A stretch of DNA of 64,000 nt from Cervus elaphus (taxonomy: Eukaryota; Chordata; Mammalia; Artiodactyla; Cervidae), in assembly GCF_910594005.1 (NCBI RefSeq), contig NC_057831.1, positions 42,862,001 to 42,926,000 of the forward strand. The letters run 5' to 3'. The notes beneath the pieces are model-generated. The model ran no database searches. It saw only the letters and a program-made list of their open reading frames with translations, and had not been told where the DNA came from. Both the position numbers and the translations under genes were made by a program. This document shows, piece after piece, positions 43,531 through 55,460 of this stretch. Every line of letters starts with the position of its first letter. Position 1 is the stretch's first letter.

Positions 43531-43833
43531 ACCACCTAGTAAGTGAGCTGCTCCAGCAAATTAATCCAATCCAAGGAGAGGTTGTGGGAATCTCTGATTT
43601 ATAGCCAGTCAGAAGGACAAAGTAGCAACCTGGACTTGCAGCTGGTATTTGAGGTCCAAGGAGAGAATCTTTGGTATCTATAGTTTATAGTTTGTAGATC
43701 AGAAGTACAGGTGAATAACTTGGGCTTCCAACTGCTTTCTGAAGCTAGGGGAATAATCTTGTGGGACTGAGCCCTTAACCTGTGAGACCTGATGCTATCT
43801 CCAGGTAGATAATGTCAGAATTTACTAAAACTG

Positions 43834-44038
43834 GGACTTTCCTGGTAGTCCAGTGGCTAAGACTCTGTGTTCCCAATGCAGGGGGCCTGAGTTTAATCCC
43901 TTGTCAGGGAACTAGATGCCAGTGTAGCAATTAAGAGTTAATTTGTCACAACTAAAAGATCCTTAATGCTGCAACTAAGACCTGGCTCCATTGAAATAAA
44001 TAAATGAATGAATAAAAGAATGAATGACATAAAAAAAA
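43834..44038 (+). mobile_element. CHR-type (cetartiodactyl) SINE
   Basis: ggactttcctggtagtccag, then taagactctgtgttcccaat and gtcagggaactagatgccag, ending in an A-rich tail. This is the CHR-type tRNA-Glu SINE of cetruminants, distinct from Bov-tA. Flanked by 17-bp imperfect duplications starting agaatttac (43817-43833 and 44039-44055, 13/17). Confidence 0.85.
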
Positions 44039-44216
44039 AGAATTTACATGAATTGTAGGTCACCCAGCTGGTGTCCAAGCATTGTTTGCTGATATAAGGG
44101 AACCATGTCCCACCCACATGCATATTTAAATTGTGGACCAGAACTCAAATTAGATATCTTCCCTCACTATCTATTTCTATGTGACCTGGTGTTCACCAGC
44201 ATGATCTTGTTGATTC

Positions 44217-44480
44217 ACTCATTTACCCATACTTATTGAGCACCTACTACATGATGGGCATTGTTCTAATAGCTAAGAATATAGTACTAAAAAACTACCA
44301 ATAGGTCCATGCTTTCATGAAGTTTTAGTCATGTGGGGGATACAGATAAAGAACAAGTAAATAGCAGGATAATTTTACCTAGGAAAAATAACTATTAAGA
44401 GGACAAAAATTAAGGATGGAGCTGGTGTAGTCAGTGCCTCCAGTGAGGAAGTGATTCTGAGCTGAGACCACAGCTCAAGC
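44217..44480 (+). mobile_element. L2 LINE 3' fragment
   Basis: cttattgagcacctactaca, then gggcattgttctaatagcta, catgctttcatgaagtttta and gaggaagtgattctgagctg are successive L2 3' landmarks. Confidence 0.75.
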
Positions 44481-46607
44481 CAGAATCCTATAACAAATAG
44501 GCAGTAAATCTCTGTAAAAAGAGGAATTTCCTATCCTGCTCTATGTTGAAGGAGCAGGAGGTTTTGTGAATAAAATAAGGCTGGATAAGAATGTACTTCT
44601 GCAAGACAGACTTGAGCTGCCACATCACTCTTTCCCACCGAATTCCTTGACTTTAGGGGAGCAATAAAACTTTCCCAGGGAACGATTGTGACAGCTGGGA
44701 GAAAGGACCTATAATAGGGTCCAAATTTATGAGGTTTTCCTATACACCATCTTAAAATGGGAACTTTTGAAAGCACAGAATAATTGGGTATGTGGCTATT
44801 GTTCTTTTTCACCGGCAAGAAAATTGCACTTCTTCCAGCCCCGCCCTTTCCTTGAATGTCCATGTCTCCAAAACAATCATTACGTGGCCAGCACTGGGGT
44901 CCTCCTCACCGAGTGTGAAGATGGGCTGTCCATGAGTTCCAAGGCTGGACCACTGTTTCTGGGTTCATTAGGCATTTATTCAACTGGAGCCATCCCCATT
45001 CTGACTGCTCCAGGCCAATGGATCTGTCCACTGTGGCTGTTTCTCTCTCTCTCCACTAATCTCTCTCTCTCATTGCTTTAATATGTCTTCAAGGAGTTTC
45101 TTTTTCTTCTCTTCTCAGTGTGTTACTGGGAGAATGTTTTTCTTGAGTCCTCACTTAAAGAGAATTATGAGCCACTGGAAAAACGCTCATCTGTTGATTA
45201 GGTTTTTTCTCCATTTTGGGGAAAGCAAATGACTGAAATATAAATTTGATTTGAATAGTTCTTAAATATCTTCTTTTCAACATTGACAGGAATTTTGCCT
45301 CTGCATTTTGATTTTGTACATTTAAAAAGTGAACCAGAAAGACTCTTAACCACTAAAAGTAGAAATTGCAAGACACACTCTAAATACAAACCAGCAAAAG
45401 TGATTATGATAAAATGTCTTTTTGCATGTCTGCGCTGTAAACACATTTAATAGCCTACTCAGACTATGATGGTATTATTATTGCAAGCAACATATTCTTG
45501 GAAGGTGAGTCCAAAATTCAATTTTTAACTGTTCTGAAGATTTGAAAAAACTGTCAAATGTGGCTTTAAAAATTGCAACAACAACATATACCTACTTTTT
45601 TATATAAATAAAGAATTTGGAGAAAAAAAGAGAGGGAAAAGTATTTATATTTTTGCTAATGGGTGAGGCATGCATCAATCTAAAAAAATAGTCTCACATT
45701 TCATAAAAAGCATAATATGGTGTTATTCCAGATTACTGGTAGGTGTCAAAATTATTCTGCTTATTCTCACATTGTTCAGGAGTAAGAGAATTCCTTTCCT
45801 ACGCGGTCACTACTAAAGTATTCTAAATACTCTCATCCTCTGAGTGGTGCAATGGATCGATTCCTTTCCTCACGAGTTAGTTTGTGTAGAGCCCTATATC
45901 ATTGTCAAAGCAAAGACACATCACTTCAAATGAGATGAACAACATAAAATGGACTGCTGAGGATGAAACTTGAAGGCAACTGAAATACCTACTAGATGAT
46001 GACTCAGAAAGCCGCCAGTTCCCTTGAACTGTGGTTTCATTCTCTCTGCAAAGACCCACTATTTTTCAATGTCATCTTTTCTCAACTCAATGGCTCCTCT
46101 TTTCCACTTTTCTCTATTTTACAACATCTTAATATCTAGACACTGGGAGTGAGGGTAACTGGCTCTCCCCAGTACACAGAAATCTTTTACCTCCCTTATA
46201 TAGACACCAACTGAGCTTCATAGTGAAGTTTCTGTTTTTTGTGTCTCTGATTCTAAGCTGTGGTACTCACATTTAGCTGTTTAGGTTTAGGGGTTGGAGC
46301 TAAGCAGAATGAGTTCCCAGCTGAGCCCAAACTAAATATAGTTGTCACCAAGCATAAACCCAGAAAAACATTCAAATGACACCTGACCCTCAACAACTTT
46401 TGGTGACTTATTATTAGGAAAGAGCCAACTGACAGATATCTTCTTTTAGGACTTATATGTTAACGTATTTATAAACCCTAAACCAAAAAATTAGCATGTT
46501 TATTGACGGATACATTAAAGGATATTGCTGCACCAAACTACAAACCTCAAACCAAAGGCAAAAGAGGAAGAAAAAAAATCTCCCCAAGATGATTGTACTA
46601 CAATTTC
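44481..46607. other. Mostly unique sequence
   Basis: About 2.1 kb without a recent transposon. A CT-rich tract lies at 45042-45073. Open frames of 104-110 codons on opposite strands near 44.5-45.1 kb overlap each other and show no recognisable domain. Confidence 0.4.
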
Positions 46608-46937
46608 TGCTTTCGTAGCTCAGCTGGTGAAGAATCTTCCTGCAATGCAGGAGACACTGGTTCAATTCCTGGGTCAAGAAGATCCCCTGGAGAAGGGATA
46701 GGATACCCACTGCAGTATTTTTGGGCTTCCCCGGTGGCTCAGATGGTAAAGAATACACCTGCAATGAGAGAGACCTGCGTTCTATCCCTGGGTTGGAAAG
46801 ATTACCTGGAGAAGGGCATGGCAACCCACTCCAGTATTCTTGCCTGGAAAATTTTTATGGACAGAGGAACATGTGTGGCTACAGTCCATGGGGTCACAGA
46901 GGTGGGCGTGACTGAGTGACTGAGCATAGCGCAGCAC
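46608..46937 (+). mobile_element. Dimeric Bov-tA SINE
   Basis: First head gtagctcagctggtgaagaa to cactgcagtatttttg (about 46722), then a second complete unit from ggcttccccggtggctcaga to gtgactgagtgactgagcat. Same arrangement as at 14.06 and 33.87 kb. Confidence 0.93.
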
Positions 46938-48164
46938 AAGAACTTGATCGTCACCAGCCCACAAATTTTAATGGAGGGAAGATTTGAAATATGCCCATGT
47001 GAAGAATGTATCCATAATGCCCATGGTGACAGCATCTCGCATTTTGAAAATTAGGAATAATTACAAATTAAAGGCTTCTTGTCTATGGTGTCTACATAAT
47101 AGTCTGTTTATTGAGGTGTGGGCTCCTCAATAATACTGGGTAAAAACTGCTATTCTGTGTGAAAATAAGAAGAGATAGTTTGAGGATAAATAACCAGGGT
47201 CTCACGTACAAAAATAGGGAATTAGGTTTACTTGTCTCAACCTATTTAGCCACATTTCTCATGGTAATATTGCTACTTGATACATCATTTCTTTCTTGAG
47301 TTCTAAACTGCCAACTTTGAAGACTGATTATTTATTATTATAGGACATCCTTTAAGTTCAGAACAAATCACAAGAGAAGAGATAAGAGATATTCTTTTAA
47401 TACCAGGATTTACTATAAACCACAACTTCTTCTTTTCTCTGGAAAAAGAAAGGGATGGAAGACAACGATGACAGAGGGATCTGTGCTTAGTTACATATGA
47501 TTTGAGACTAGAGTTAATAGCATGAAATATATTCATACAGTGAACTTCAGCAAATGTGAAATTTTTGTGCTTTGCGATCGAAATTCATTACCAATGGAAA
47601 CGTTTGAAACCAGAGAAAATGACTGAGGAAAACTGCTTGAAAACATAACAAGCTTGAAAAACAAGAGATATGCAAGGTAAAACCAAGAAGAATAATCTGG
47701 TATTAAGAGTGTTTAGTAAAATTTTATATATATGTACATTTATAAAATCTTCACAGATGATCATGAATGTATGGATGAAACTATGATAGGAAAACTTAAA
47801 GGCTGAAATTATACAGATATTAAAACAGAATAATGGCAGCATTACTGGAAGAAAAAAACTACATAGGTTCAAATTTATGTTGGCACTAGCCATAAGACCT
47901 CTCTCCTTTCACAAACGTCACCATTTAAAAATATTGGTTCAAATTCACAGCACCTTAATTCTGACATGGAAAGTAGTTTAAAAATGTTTTGCCTAAGAGT
48001 AATTTGCAAATGATCCAATTAAAGAAATGAAGTACAATAGAAAGGGGGCAATTTTATGTCTTTTAAATCTACATAGTAATGACAGTTAGGCTACCATGTC
48101 AATGCCTCCCACCCCACCCCCTGCCTTTCATTTAAGACATTTATCCATGTATTTGGCACTGATT
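46938..48164. other. No recognised feature
   Basis: Unassigned, AT-rich. A 101-codon minus-strand frame at 47588-47893 is hydrophobic and unrecognised. Confidence 0.4.
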
Positions 48165-48585
48165 GCACTCATTCATTCCTCAGTCATTTATTCCATAACT
48201 ATTTATCAAGTGCCTATTCTGTGAAAGTCACTATAGAAGATACTTGTGAAGCAATAGCAAGGAAAAACAGACTGTGTCCCTATCTTCTTGAAACAAACAA
48301 GCCAGAGGAGGTGATGGACATTAATTAAAAATTAGAATTAAGATGCATTCTCTGAAAGAAAGGGACATAACTGTGCAGGACTGTAGCAGAACTTGACTTG
48401 AGAAATCAAGGACATTTTACCTAAGGAGCCAGACCCCAGAAGAAACAGTGGAGTTAATCACTATAAGAGAGGTATGGACAATTCACCAAAAAGTGTCTCA
48501 GACTTAGAAAACATCATGTGCAAAAGCTGTGATAAGAGGGGGAACTGTGTGTACGATGAATTAAAAGGAGAGTATGGCTGCCACT
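48165..48585 (+). mobile_element. L2 LINE 3' fragment
   Basis: catttattccataactattt, then tcaagtgcctattctgtgaa, and later catgtgcaaaagctgtgata mark a fairly long L2 3' end. Confidence 0.65.
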
Positions 48586-48599
48586 TGGGCGTTCACTGG

Positions 48600-48796
48600 G
48601 ATCATAGAATCATAAACTGTTAAGTCTGGAAGGGCTCTGTCCTCTAGTTCAATCTCTTCGTTTTACAGGTGAGGAAACAGACTCAGAGGGGTTAAGCGAC
48701 TTGGTCAAGGTGACACTGCTAATGAGTGGTGGACTGGGATCAGAGCCCAGGGCTCCTAATTACCCTTTTAATGCTCTTCCACCACACCATGCTGAT
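48600..48796 (-). mobile_element. MIR-type SINE
   Basis: gtctggaagggctctgtcct, then ttttacaggtgaggaaacag, gggttaagcgacttggtcaa and tgctcttccaccacaccatg. One of the best preserved old SINEs in the window. Confidence 0.75.
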
Positions 48797-49074
48797 TCTT
48801 TGTATCTGTGTTAATGAGTAGATCAAGATGCTGTGAAATTAGCATAATAATTATTTGTATATAAATACTGCATTTAAAATACTGCTGTATAACAGAACTT
48901 CTCCTTTACAATCCACACTTGCAAACTGTCAATGTATTAGTCCTTGAAACGTGACGAATAATTGACTTTTCATCATCAAACAGGGCAGATCATGCATGCT
49001 TGAGACTTGCATGAGTTAACACAAATCTTGAATTAGGAATTTTAAAATAATGATATTTAACTATAACGTACTAC

Positions 49075-49190
49075 CTTATTCAGTAACTACAGTACTGGAT
49101 GCTGGGCATTGTGCTAGGGTAAAATGGTCTCATTTTAGTGAACAAGATCCAATAACTTCTTTCAAGGGGCTTGCAACTCAGTCATAGCAC
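49075..49190 (+). mobile_element. L2 LINE 3' fragment
   Basis: gatgctgggcattgtgctag followed by aacaagatccaataacttct and a ggggcttgcaactcag block. Confidence 0.55.
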
Positions 49191-51129
49191 TTCCACAATT
49201 TTTTTTTTCTTTTGCATCTGAAAACTGACATCAGTGTTTTAAGGTGAGGTCTAGGACCAAATGGATGAAACTTCTGGTCAGAATTTTCAAAGAATACCTT
49301 CCGAAAGAATGTTTAGGGCTGATAACCATTCTAAGATGAGAAAGCTTCCAGCTTTGGGATGTGGAAGGTGGTTAGGGAGAGGGGAGTGGGAGAAGATTGC
49401 AATTGTTGCTTAATTAGACCTTGGTTAGGTCTCCAGATTGGAATTACCAATTGTATTCCTATAACAGATTGCACTACTTTGGAGCGCAGGTGATGAAATC
49501 TGGGTATTGAATTACACTGAACCATAAACTTCATTTGTTCTTAGGTGCATAGTGATTTGCTGTAATAATGATCATCCATTTGCTGGACAGCTGAGATTTT
49601 TTAAAAGCCTGATTGCTTTTGGCATTGCATTATTAGTCCCGAAAGAATGCAACACATTTGTAGCAATTCTCAATTTGTACAAGCTACAATATCCATCTCT
49701 TAACAAATGCTGGCCATTTAAGACCTGTGTGTTAGACCTCTGTGTTTTTCTTGGCCATTCTACAACAGCATACGTACTTTTGTTTTTCATTAACACCATC
49801 AGGAATATGTGCATCTCTAAAATTTCAAGGGGATTAATTTGAGTTTTGTTTTATGGACAGAAGGGCCAAGAAAAGTCCCCCATAAAGGATACATGCTGTC
49901 GATTGTCTTTGTAAATGAAAGTCAAACAACTTCAGACAAGTCCTTTTCTCAGAAATGCACTGCATATCTCAACCCGAATACTCATCTGATGAGAGTCTAA
50001 AACCCCTACTGAATTACACTGTGAGAACCTTGATTCTTTCCCGATCACTGTAGAAATCGACTCTCATCTGATTCTGATACTTTTTAGTCCATCCATCTTG
50101 AAAATGTCTATGGAATGATTCTGTTGTACCTTCAGAAATGAAATTCATAGGCATGGATTTTCTCACACAGCAACTTTATACACAAAGATGAGAATAGCAG
50201 AAAGGTCATTTCCAAAGAAAGTGACATTTATTCTGTATTCACTGAAAAGCCAAAAGAGTTTTCTCATTCACCCATACCGACTGAGCCCTGCATCTCGCCC
50301 AGAAGAGGTGAAAGAGGCTGCTCCTATCTGCTCTTGCATCGAACTTCAGGCTCAAGACCTGTCCAGACAATATGGCTTCTTTTAAGGGTGAACCTGCTGT
50401 GTTCATCAGAGGCTTTATTTTGTTTATAGTTCAAACTTGTTTGACAGGTTTTGTTTACTTTGTTCAATACAACTAAGCAAATGCCTGTCTCCTTTTTGAA
50501 TTAGTTTTGCTCTCGTGTTTCCCTCCACTATTTCCTCTGATAGGGTGAGGTATTAGTTGTGCAGAATATGTGTACATCATATATATGGATACATATGTAT
50601 GTTAGTGTATATACATATGTGGGTATATAGGGATATGTTGTGTATATGTGTATGTATATATATGTATCACTCAGAGTTAGTGGTTTCAAAAGAAATGTAG
50701 CCAGGCATCAATTATTGATGCTAATGGAGACACCAAGACCAAGAATAGTTGCATAAAGTCAAATCAACAAAGACTGTCTAAACCTCAGATTAACAATGGT
50801 TTTGACCTCATTTACAACCAAATCTTTTCCCAAAGCTCTTACAAACCAGACTACCTGCACTGAGTTTGGAACAGCCAGTGCTACAAAGAAGGCCTCCAAG
50901 TGCCTTTCATGAACCTGAGAGATAGTTCTTTCCATTCCCACAGTGCTGCTGAGGCTGAAGGATGTGTGTGCTGGAGCAGAGAAAGGGGGAGAATGCCAAC
51001 AGGTCAGAAAGATCTCTTTGTGTTTTAGCTTTTCCTAAATCAGAGCATTATAACCCCTCACCCCCATAATGAATAATTAAGGGTTTATTGCATTTTCCTC
51101 AACTGAAACTTATTTCACTGAAAGACAGT
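49191..51129. other. Mostly unique sequence with one microsatellite-like tract
   Basis: No transposon recognised over 1.9 kb except the simple tract at 50560-50672. The block 49440-49960 has evenly mixed composition and open frames of 96 (plus) and 80 (minus) codons over the same bases; neither has a recognisable domain. This and the lack of repeats make it a candidate conserved non-coding segment. Confidence 0.4.
50560..50672. repeat. TA/TG-rich simple-sequence tract
   Basis: Alternating purine-pyrimidine words such as tatacatatgtgggtatata and gtgtatatgtgtatgtatat. Confidence 0.8.
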
Positions 51130-51356
51130 GTTGCAGAATGATTTAGCACACAGACTCTAAATGTAAAGCATGGCTGTGTCCCACCTGCTAGCTAGGAAAC
51201 TTTGAGTATACTGCTTAGCCTTTGTACTTTTGAATCCTCATCTGTGAAGCAAATTTTATAATGGTCCCTGCCTTCCTGGGTTATTTTGATGATTAAATGA
51301 ACTAAGACATGTGAGGGAATCATAACAAACCTTGACATATAGTAAGTGCTCAAAAC
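51130..51356 (+). mobile_element. MIR SINE, near full length
   Basis: Sense MIR from an atttagcacacagactctaa block through acctgctagctaggaaactt and gattaaatgaactaagacat to catatagtaagtgctcaaaa. Confidence 0.7.
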
Positions 51357-52419
51357 TGTGAACCATTCGGGAATACCCCATCAGAGACAACTTGGGTTAT
51401 TGGGAAATGAAAAAGTTTGAGAGGTGAGAGACCATGTTGTTAAACTTAGGGCTGGCCAGGACCATAAATCTGGCTGTTAAAATAATAAGCAGAGTAATTA
51501 TTAGAGAATTAACAGCAACTCTTATGAAATTACATTTAAGACTTGAACCTTGCTCGAACTTCTTTAATGTTTAAGACCTATAAATGTCAGAGCTCACTAA
51601 TTTCTTTGGCTTTCAATAAATGCCAGTGACTTTGAGAATTGCTCTCCCTTTAGCTTATCTGGCAGGAACACAAGTTTAAAGGGTATCCAAGAGGGCAGTG
51701 ATCTGAGTGATGATCCGTCCTCTTCCCAGTAGAAAATGCAGGTTCCCTGAATTCAACAAGCCTTTCAGGCCACAGACCTTCTGTGGTCTGACTCCTTTTG
51801 TGCAGAGTCACATGAACTAGGTACTGAATGGAATTTCCAAGGACAGAGAAGACACAGCCCCTTCTGTTAAAGAGTGCCCTATTCACTAAGAGAAATGTGT
51901 TGATAAATATATACTACTGTCTAATTCCTCTGGAATCAGCAAAGAACAGGATAATTTTATCCAGTAAAATATTCCAAGTAACTAAATCTTGTCCCATTTG
52001 GGCCCCCAGAAAGTGATTTAAATATTTCAAATGGAAATCTTCCTAATAGAAGTTGAACACACTTGAGCAGGGACTCAGGAGAAGAATTTTGCATTCACTT
52101 AATAATGCAGGATCATCATTATGAACATCAATTATTAAACTGTACTGGAGTGTAGGGGGCTACTGAGGTATGAAGGACTGGTTGCCCCTGTCCTAAATGA
52201 CCCCAAGTGGACATATTTTTTATAGTGCTTCTGTTTCTTTCCTTATGGAGAAGCAGTTAGCTTGCTTTCACTTTCTCTCTTTTCCTAGGGGGTTGGATAT
52301 TCAGGAGAAAAACAAAAACAAAAATGAGAGAGAGAGAGAGATTGTCTGAATCCTGTCCAACAGAAATGAATTAGGTCTACAATTTTTTTTTTAATGAAAG
52401 TAAATGCAAAGAGGTCATT
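51357..52419. other. No recognised feature except a (GA)n run
   Basis: Unassigned. A short (GA)n microsatellite occupies 52325-52340. Confidence 0.4.
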
Positions 52420-52545
52420 ATCTCTTGAGCACCTCCCATGTACTAACCATTTCTTTATACACCATTATCACTGAGTCCTCTAACAATTTTTGCAAGATAA
52501 AGGAAGTTACTGGGGCTCAAAGTGTGTCCTAATTTGACCTAGGTG
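52420..52545 (-). mobile_element. MIR SINE fragment
   Basis: cttgagcacctcccatgtac, then a 'cattatcactgagtcctcta' block and gcaagataaaggaagttact read as antisense MIR. Confidence 0.5.
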
Positions 52546-52546
52546 A

Positions 52547-52692
52547 GTGCTTCTCAAAGTTTAGTGTACCTAAGAGTGATAAGAAGTGTTTGTAGGGCAA
52601 TTTCCTGGACCCCCAACTCCAGAGGCTCTGACTCCGTAGGTCCAGAGTGGGGTCCAAACATTTGCATTTCTAACAAGCTCCCAGACGATGCT
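52547..52692 (+). mobile_element. MER5A-like DNA transposon remnant
   Basis: agtgcttctcaaagtttagt, then aactccagaggctctgactc, catttgcatttctaacaagc and tcccagacgatgctactg. Confidence 0.7.
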
Positions 52693-52925
52693 ACTGTTGA
52701 TAGTCGCTGATTAAAGCTGCCCTTGATACAGCTGGGAAATGTCAGATGAAATTCCAACCAACGAGTGTCTAATTTCAGAGTATACCATTTCATGAAATCA
52801 CACTGTCTTGAACATGTTGCCATAAATCTTGGCTGGTGAGACATACTTTTGGCCTGGTGTCTGAATTATGCTGCAAATAGGTGAATTTAGTAGAAAAATC
52901 AGTAGTTCCAGACTCAGAGATTCAG

Positions 52926-53141
52926 GGGACTTCCCTGGTGGCTCAGATAGTAAAGAATCTGCCTGCAATGCAGGAGACCTGAGTTCAATTTCAAACCCCG
53001 GGTCAGGAAGATCCCCTGGAGAAAGGAATGGCAACCCACTCCAGTATTCTTGTCTGGAGAATTCCATGGTCAGAGGAGCCTGGAGGGCTACAGTTCATGG
53101 GGTTGCAAAGAGTCAGACACTACTGAGCAACTAACACACAA
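52926..53141 (+). mobile_element. Bov-tA SINE with 11-bp TSD (putative source element)
   Basis: Full sense element from gggacttccctggtggctca to ctactgagcaactaacacac. Flanked by cagagattcag at 52915-52925 and 53142-53152, identical over 11 bp, so the SINE inserted into pre-existing sequence. The 51 bp of that sequence directly upstream (52875-52925) recur inside the composite SINE at 16.7 kb. Confidence 0.95.
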
Positions 53142-53184
53142 CAGAGATTCAGTTGCCTAATTAGCTCTTATGCATATGTTGATA

Positions 53185-53760
53185 TTTATTTCATTTCCAT
53201 AAATATTGTTGGCCTGATATTGTAGGTGCTGGTGATACAGCAGGAAACAAGATGCTCAAATTCTTTTTCCTTATGGGACTTCCATTCTTGAAAGGGGAGT
53301 TAGATATAAAAAGAAAAGGAAAGAACAGAACAAGAAAATTTTGGAAAAAGATAAATGGTATTTGGCAACTAACAAGGGCTGGAATGATAGAGAATGGTGA
53401 CTGGGGAAGTTACTGTGGACTGGGCAGACAGGAGAGGCCTCTCTAGGGAGGTGATATTTGAGCTCATACCTGTGACATGAAGAAGCAGGACGTTTGAAAA
53501 TCTGTGAGCAAATTCTTTCAGACAAAGTAAAAGATTTCTGATTTGGGAAATTAGCTTAGTGTGTTCAAGAGAGAACAAAAATGTCTAGTGTGTTTGTGGA
53601 CTGTGCTGTGGAGGTGGGGGCAGAACAATAAGAGGCCAGGAGAGACTTAGGAAGACGGCACAGCAGAGCTGGAAAACTAATCTTTGTGCAAGTGCTACAT
53701 AGTAGGAAGGAAGAAAGATAACATGAATATGAGTCGAATCACAGATTGGGAAAAATGCTT
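53185..53760 (+). mobile_element. L2 LINE 3' fragment
   Basis: gtaggtgctggtgatacagc, then tatgggacttccattcttga, ctctctagggaggtgatatt and ggaagacggcacagcagagc follow the L2 order over nearly 600 bp. Confidence 0.65.
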
Positions 53761-54019
53761 TGAGAAGGACTGTTAACTAATGAGAGCCTGAATAGTTACT
53801 TGATATGGCTGTGAAAGAAACAGCTTGAAGAGATTCACTGAGAAAAACAAGGTTCTGTAATGGCGTGAGCCAAAAATTGAAGGTATTATTCATTAGATAT
53901 TAATATCTATTTATGATAAGCACTTAATACTGGAGACCTGGCAAGAGTGAAGGGCAATAGGAATAGCCTAGAATTTAGTTTGGTTATAGGTACATATATA
54001 TTAATATTTAAATGGAGTT

Positions 54020-54186
54020 TAACGACAGCTGTGAATTAGGATCACCTGACGCTTAAAGGATACAGCTGCCTGGACCCCATTCCAGATAAATTAAATTGGA
54101 ATCTGTGGGTAGTTGGACCTGCGGTGATGTGTTTAGTTTCGAGGCACACACCACCCCCAGTGGAGAATCATTACCCTAGAGCAGGT
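54020..54186 (+). mobile_element. MER5-like DNA transposon remnant
   Basis: gaattaggatcacctgacgc, then gcctggaccccattccagat and accacccccagtggagaatc resemble MER5 with both ends present. Confidence 0.5.
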
Positions 54187-54361
54187 GTCAGGAACCTTGA
54201 CTGAACACTAGAATTACTTGGTTAAGCTTCAAAAGGAAAAAAAAAGAAAAAAACAAGGAACAAAAACCCAATCCCAGATCTCACTCACTCAGATCAATTA
54301 ATTCAGAATCTCTGGAAGTTAGAGTGTATTAACAACAACAAGCCTTTCAGTTCATTCTAAC
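54187..54361 (+). mobile_element. Second MER5-like remnant
   Basis: A block like 'aacactagaattacttggtt' then an A-rich tract and caattaattcagaatctctg. It directly follows the first MER5-like copy. Confidence 0.4.
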
Positions 54362-55190
54362 ATGCTGCTGCCCTTAAGGAATACTGTCCCGGGCTACAGA
54401 GATATGAACTCTCCACCCTGCCCTCTGAGTTTACACTCTACTAGGGAAGATGTTGGAGTAGGAAATGGTGACCTACTCTAGCATTCTTGCCTGAAAAACT
54501 CCATGGACAGAGGAGTCTGATAGGCCATAGTCCACAGGGTTGCAAAGAGTTGGACATGAATGAGCATCAACAAGAGCTTGAGAGAAGATGTGAATCAATG
54601 CAATGCAATGTGCCACTCATAGTAACGTTAAGAATAAAAAATGTAGGAAAATTAGAGGTGAGAGAGAGTAATTCTGTCAATGAGAAGTGGGGTGAGATAA
54701 TCAACTCGTCCCAGCTTACTTGGAATTCTCCTGGTTTCAGCACTGAAATTCTGGATCTCCACAAATCCCTTAGTCTCATGCAAACTGGGATGGTTGGTCA
54801 CTGTATCTGGTAGAAGTTGCAGATGAGAGATTTGAGTGGTAAAAGGAGCTTGCCAAGTGGGCCATATGGAGGTATGGGTAGAGGTGGGGCTAGTGGGGTA
54901 AAGAGTCAGGTTCAGGCTATGGGAACAATGTGCAAAAAGGCACAGCATGGGTTGAGGCCTTGGGTACATAAGGCGTTTAGTTTCACCGGTAGAAATGTTT
55001 GAAGAGGTGGAAGATGAGTCTGAAGACATAGTTAGAGATCATCAGGGTCTGCCTTATATGCCTAGAAGTTTCGCATTTTATCCCAAGACGTTGAGGGGGT
55101 CCTCGATTATGTTGAAGCAACTGGTGGGAGAACAGAGCTATGGGTTTTGATTTTTAACTTTCATTTGAGAAGAATCCCTGGATGAAGCTT
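54362..55190 (+). mobile_element. L2 LINE 3' fragment, split by a SINE
   Basis: Left: tgagtttacactctactagg. Right: gaacaatgtgcaaaaaggca, and a cattttatcccaagacgttg block. The middle (54573-54900) is not clearly L2. Confidence 0.45.
54448..54572 (+). mobile_element. 5'-truncated Bov-tA SINE
   Basis: Begins in the SINE body (ggagtaggaaatggtgacct) and ends agagttggacatgaatgagc. Confidence 0.9.
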
Positions 55191-55235
55191 TGAGGTCATG
55201 TGCTTATTTCCTTTGAACACTGCTGACTCATCGAA

Positions 55236-55460
55236 GGCTTCCTAGGCGGTGCTAGTGGTAAAGACCCAGCCTGTCCTTGCAGAAAATGTAAGAGACATGG
55301 GTTCTATCTCTGGATTGGGAGGATCCCTTGGAGGAGGGCATGGCAACCCACTCCAGCATTCTTGCCTGGAGAATCCCATGGACAGAGGAGATTCGAGTGC
55401 TACAGTCCATAGGGTTGCAAAGAGTTGGACACCACTGAAGTGACTTAGCATGCATGCACG
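55236..55460 (+). mobile_element. Bov-tA SINE
   Basis: Sense element with a diverged head (ggcttcctaggcggtgctag) and a good body (ggcaacccactccagcattc), ending agtgacttagcatgcatgca. Confidence 0.93.

Larger units (their letters stand above)
37715..44140 (+). mobile_element. Old ERVL-like (MER21-type?) LTR hosting later insertions
   Basis: Left part to about 38157: tgacttggggctatacctag-like start, accaatggccaaggacctaa, tccataaaaactcaaaatca, ctatctggctgtttctgagc. Right part from about 43536: gagctgctccagcaaattaa, ttgtgggactgagcccttaa, tatctccaggtagataatgt, and after a CHR SINE acccagctggtgtccaagca. The pieces are in order once a Bov-tA, a provirus and a CHR SINE are removed. The family name is from memory. 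Confidence 0.6.

Noticed and set aside
46608..46937. tRNA-like heads that could be mistaken for tRNA genes
   Set aside because: The heads lack a proper acceptor stem and anticodon arm and are continuous with SINE bodies; the same is true of all Bov-tA copies here.
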